Assembly (NCBI GenBank): GCA_946533525.1
Contig: CAMNBW010000071.1
Location: 1 to 7,535 of the forward strand
From: an uncultured Lachnospiraceae bacterium
Lineage (GTDB): Bacteria > Bacillota > Clostridia > Lachnospirales > Lachnospiraceae
Length of the DNA stretch: 7,535 nt
Direction of reading: 5' to 3'
Shown here: positions 5,359-7,535 of the stretch, piece by piece
How the letters are laid out: the number at the start of each line of letters is the position of its first letter
Numbering within the stretch: the first letter of the stretch is position 1
Position numbers and translations under genes: made by a program
The notes under the pieces: generated by a model
Told to the model about the DNA's origin: nothing
The model's input: the letters and a program-made list of their open reading frames with translations, nothing else
Database searches by the model: none

Positions 5359-6008
5359 GTGCTTTAAGCGCATCTGTTTTATCTGCCGATTTTGCCCGAC
5401 TTGGGGACGACTGCCGCAAGGTCTTAAACGCCGGCGCCGACATGATACATTTTGACGTTATGGACGGACATTTCGTGGACAATTTAAGCTTCGGAATACC
5501 GGTTCTTGCTGGCTTAAGAAAGGCCCTGCCCGAAGCCTACTTCGATGTGCACCTTATGATCACCGATCCTCTTATCTATATAAAGGAATTTGTGGACGCG
5601 GGAGCAAGCTGTATCTCTATTCACGTCGAATCCTTAAACAGCATCCGCTCCACCATCGCCTCCATAAAGGCCTTCGGCTGTGACGCCGGACTTGTTTTAA
5701 ATCCTCACACTCCTGCCGAGGCGGCCTTCCCCTTCCTGGAGGATCTCAAAATAGTGCTTTCAATGGGAGTTACCCCGGGACACGGCGGGCAGCCCTTTAT
5801 CCCCTCGACCCTGGACAAGATCCGCGCCCTGCGAGCCGAATGCGACCGTCTGGGCTTAAATCCCTACCTTTCGGTGGACGGCGGCATCAAGGCCGAGACC
5901 ACGGCGCCCGAATGTATAAAGGCCGGTGCAACCCTTCTGGTTGCCGGAAGCGCCATCTTTGACGCTCCCGACATAGATAAGGCAGTGGCCCAGTTCAAGG
6001 CGCTGTAA
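5355..6008 (+). CDS. rpe: Ribulose-phosphate 3-epimerase family protein
   Basis: Members epimerise D-xylulose-5-P and D-ribulose-5-P at C3 in the cytoplasm; the related AlsE acts on D-allulose-6-P. The protein has 217 residues, the usual family size, and a TIM-barrel pattern: SASVLSADFARLG (5-17), GADMIHFDVMDGHFVDNLSFG (27-47), DVHLMI (64-69), GLVLNPHTPAE (112-122), VDGGIK (174-179), VAGSAIF (196-202). His32, Asp34, His66 and Asp175 are the metal ligands, with Asp34 and Asp175 the known acid/base pair. The segment that usually reads M-(S/T)-V-N-P-G-F-G-G-Q is M-G-V-T-P-G-H-G-G-Q here (137-146), near the phosphate-binding loop, and the following PFIP resembles AlsE. This looks like a pathway-specific paralogue rather than the housekeeping Rpe. 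Next to ulaE it would finish conversion of an L-pentulose to D-ribulose-5-P, but another ketose phosphate is possible. The operon ends just after it. Confidence 0.88.
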   Translation: MSALSASVLSADFARLGDDCRKVLNAGADMIHFDVMDGHFVDNLSFGIPVLAGLRKALPEAYFDVHLMITDPLIYIKEFVDAGASCISIHVESLNSIRSTIASIKAFGCDAGLVLNPHTPAEAAFPFLEDLKIVLSMGVTPGHGGQPFIPSTLDKIRALRAECDRLGLNPYLSVDGGIKAETTAPECIKAGATLLVAGSAIFDAPDIDKAVAQFKAL

Positions 6009-6031
6009 GCTTTTTACGAGGCGCCCTTTTT
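5999..6031 (+). terminator. Rho-independent terminator of the ulaE-rpe operon
   Basis: GGCGC (5999-6003) pairs with GCGCC (6021-6025). Inside, GTAA (6005-6008) pairs with TTAC (6014-6017) around a five-base loop. A T-tract follows at 6027-6031. The rpe stop codon lies in the stem, and the T-tract overlaps the stop codon of the convergent kinase. The opposite strand lacks a T-tract after the hairpin, so it serves only the plus-strand operon. Confidence 0.75.
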
Positions 6032-7535
6032 ATCGGCCCTCCACAAGGGCCTGCATCTCATCCCATAAACCGTCAAGGCTGTCTATGAGACGGCAGTACA
6101 GAGCGTACTTCCTGTCATAGATGGCCTTTTTATCTGCCCTTGGCATTACCGCCGGGGCTATCTTTGTCATGGCCTGTATGCCCTCATCGAGGGAGCTGTA
6201 TTCGCCCGCAGCCACGGCCGCCGCTATGGCGCAGCCCAGAGCTCCGGTCTCTCCCGCCTGTGCGGTCTCCACAGGAAGCTGCATTACATCTGCAAACATC
6301 TGTACCCAGTTGGGATTGGCGGTCATCCCTCCCGCGAGCCGGATGGCCTTGGGAGCCTCATCCCTTGTAGCTAAAAGCTTTTCCAGATGATAGCGGTGGC
6401 AGAAGGTTATTCCCTCAAGTATGGCCCGAATTATATGCTTTCTGGTGTGGCTTATGCTCATTCCGACAAGGCTGCCCTTTGCATTGGCGTGTACGTTGGA
6501 CGCCATAAGGAAGGGGAGGAATACGGGCACGAATTCTTCCGGAGGAACATCTTCGAGACACTGGTTGATATGGTCATAGATACTCTCATTATTTTTAGAC
6601 AATTCCTCCTTAAGCTCCGGCAGGAGCTGGCGGATAACCCATTCCAGGTTTCCCGAGGACGTAGGGGAGGACTCTTCGATAAGATAGTATTCGGGCATGC
6701 AGAAGAGGGAATTCATCTGCACCTTTCCGTCCAACACCGGAGCTTTCCTGATATATTCGTTTATGGACCAGGTTCCGGCTATCATGCAGATTTTATCGGT
6801 GTCCATGACTCCCGTGGCTATGGCGCAGGCGTTGATGTCGAACATTCCTCCGATGACCGGAGTTCCCTCCCTTAATCCGCATCTGTCCGCCGCCTCCTTC
6901 GTGACATATCCGCAGACCTCTGTGGCCCTGCAGAGCGGAGGCAGAGCCTCAAACACCTCTTCTATCCCGTAGAGCTTTAAGAGTTCTCTGTCGTAGTCCC
7001 TTGTATGTAGGTTCATAAGGTGGGCTCCCGAATAGTCGGTGATCTCCGCCTTGGCCTCTCCTGTCATCCTGAAGCGCACATAGTCCTTGCACTCAAATAT
7101 CCAGCCGATGTTCCTATAGTTTTCCGGTTCGTTATCCTTCAGCCAGGCCAGAAGGGCTACGCTCTGGCAGGCCATTACGTGCTGGCAGGACAGCTCGAAG
7201 GCCTTTTTTTCCGTACCGTCTTTTTTCCATTTTTCAGAGTAGGCATAGGCGCGGTTGTCGGTGGAGATTATCCCGTTTCTTAAGGGTTTATTGTCCTTTC
7301 CCCAAAGATAGAGGCCTTTGCCGTGGCCGCAGATGCCTACGCCCTTTATATCTTCGGGAGAGACCTTGCATTTTTCCACAACTCCCTTTACTACTTTGCA
7401 GTTGGCATCCCACATTTCCTCCATGTCCCTTTCAACAAAGCCGGGCTTTTCGGCTATGGAGGCGGTGGAGACGCTGTATTTGCCTATCTCATTTCCCTTT
7501 GAATCAAAAAGAGCGGCCTTTGTAGTAGTACCGCC
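6030..7535 (-). CDS. lyxK: L-xylulose kinase-like FGGY carbohydrate kinase, 5' end cut by window edge
   Basis: It should phosphorylate a ketopentose, most likely L-xylulose to L-xylulose-5-P, with ATP in the cytoplasm. The frame is open to the right edge and 501 codons are visible. The first Met inside the window (7422-7424) is internal: 37 codons before it read GGTTTKAALFDSKG through PGFVERD, which is the standard FGGY N-terminal phosphate loop. Only about 8-10 residues should be missing. Visible numbering: GHGKGLYLWGKDNKPL (70-85), STDNRA (91-96), GTPVIGGMFD (224-233) with Asp233 as the likely catalytic base, SPTSSGNLEW (290-299), LPFLMASN (340-347), RLAGGMTANPNW (399-410), and GETGALGCA (428-436). 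These match the remembered E. coli LyxK closely, especially ASPTSSGNLEW and GISAQGKGLFL. Other LyxK-like kinases, such as erythritol or erythrulose kinases, are alternatives. It faces the ulaE-rpe operon with a 21-base gap; UlaE nearby supports L-xylulose as substrate. Confidence 0.9.
   Translation of the reverse strand, partial: GGTTTKAALFDSKGNEIGKYSVSTASIAEKPGFVERDMEEMWDANCKVVKGVVEKCKVSPEDIKGVGICGHGKGLYLWGKDNKPLRNGIISTDNRAYAYSEKWKKDGTEKKAFELSCQHVMACQSVALLAWLKDNEPENYRNIGWIFECKDYVRFRMTGEAKAEITDYSGAHLMNLHTRDYDRELLKLYGIEEVFEALPPLCRATEVCGYVTKEAADRCGLREGTPVIGGMFDINACAIATGVMDTDKICMIAGTWSINEYIRKAPVLDGKVQMNSLFCMPEYYLIEESSPTSSGNLEWVIRQLLPELKEELSKNNESIYDHINQCLEDVPPEEFVPVFLPFLMASNVHANAKGSLVGMSISHTRKHIIRAILEGITFCHRYHLEKLLATRDEAPKAIRLAGGMTANPNWVQMFADVMQLPVETAQAGETGALGCAIAAAVAAGEYSSLDEGIQAMTKIAPAVMPRADKKAIYDRKYALYCRLIDSLDGLWDEMQALVEGR

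Noticed and set aside
6036..6050. Hairpin GCCCT-N5-AGGGC near the kinase 3' end as its terminator
   Set aside because: On the kinase strand it is followed by CGATAAAAAG and not by a T-tract, so it lacks the terminator signature.
6387..6875. 162-codon plus-strand frame
   Set aside because: It is antisense to the LyxK-like kinase across its conserved motifs and has no independent support.

Overview
The window most resembles a Gram-positive Clostridia genome, probably Lachnospiraceae. The signs are strong GGAGG-type ribosome binding sites, a lipoprotein with an Ala/Glu-rich spacer, T-tailed hairpin terminators, free use of ATA and AGG codons, and roughly even GC. This placement is inferred from style, not from a marker gene. 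I see no mobile element, CRISPR array, tRNA or rRNA. Coding density is high and no gene-free stretch exceeds about 210 bases.

Left part (1-2794, minus strand): one operon read right to left. A good promoter (TTGCTT, 17 nt, TATAAT) drives an unrecognised, highly charged and probably disordered protein (1842-2729). Next comes a trimeric-type purine nucleoside phosphorylase (1006-1827). Two bases later begins a methylthioribose-1-phosphate isomerase (MtnA) that runs off the left edge. The two enzymes together suggest nucleoside phosphorolysis followed by isomerisation of a (deoxy)ribose-1-phosphate type product to a ribulose-1-phosphate. The usual methionine-salvage genes are not visible.

Middle and right part (2831-7535): a sugar module. 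A RhaS-like sugar-binding lipoprotein (2910-4220, minus) is apparently monocistronic and ends in a terminator. It is divergent from a plus-strand operon holding a UlaE-type L-ketopentose-5-phosphate 3-epimerase (4427-5272) and an Rpe-family D-ribulose-phosphate 3-epimerase (5355-6008). Facing this operon, almost touching tail to tail, is an L-xylulose kinase-like FGGY kinase (6030 to beyond the right edge). The 206-base divergent region carries three 10-bp-phased TGTTG repeats plus an inverted copy inside the binding-protein promoter, so one regulator may control both directions.

Together the sugar genes fit uptake of an L-pentose such as L-lyxose or L-xylulose (or a related sugar): LyxK makes L-xylulose-5-P, UlaE makes L-ribulose-5-P, a 4-epimerase not in this window would make D-xylulose-5-P, and Rpe makes D-ribulose-5-P. 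Every family here is known. The less ordinary points are the disordered operon-head protein, the PNP-MtnA pairing with an altered 5'-contact residue in PNP, the repeat-bearing control region, the unusual phosphate loop of the Rpe paralogue, and a 20-codon ORF overlapping the rpe start.
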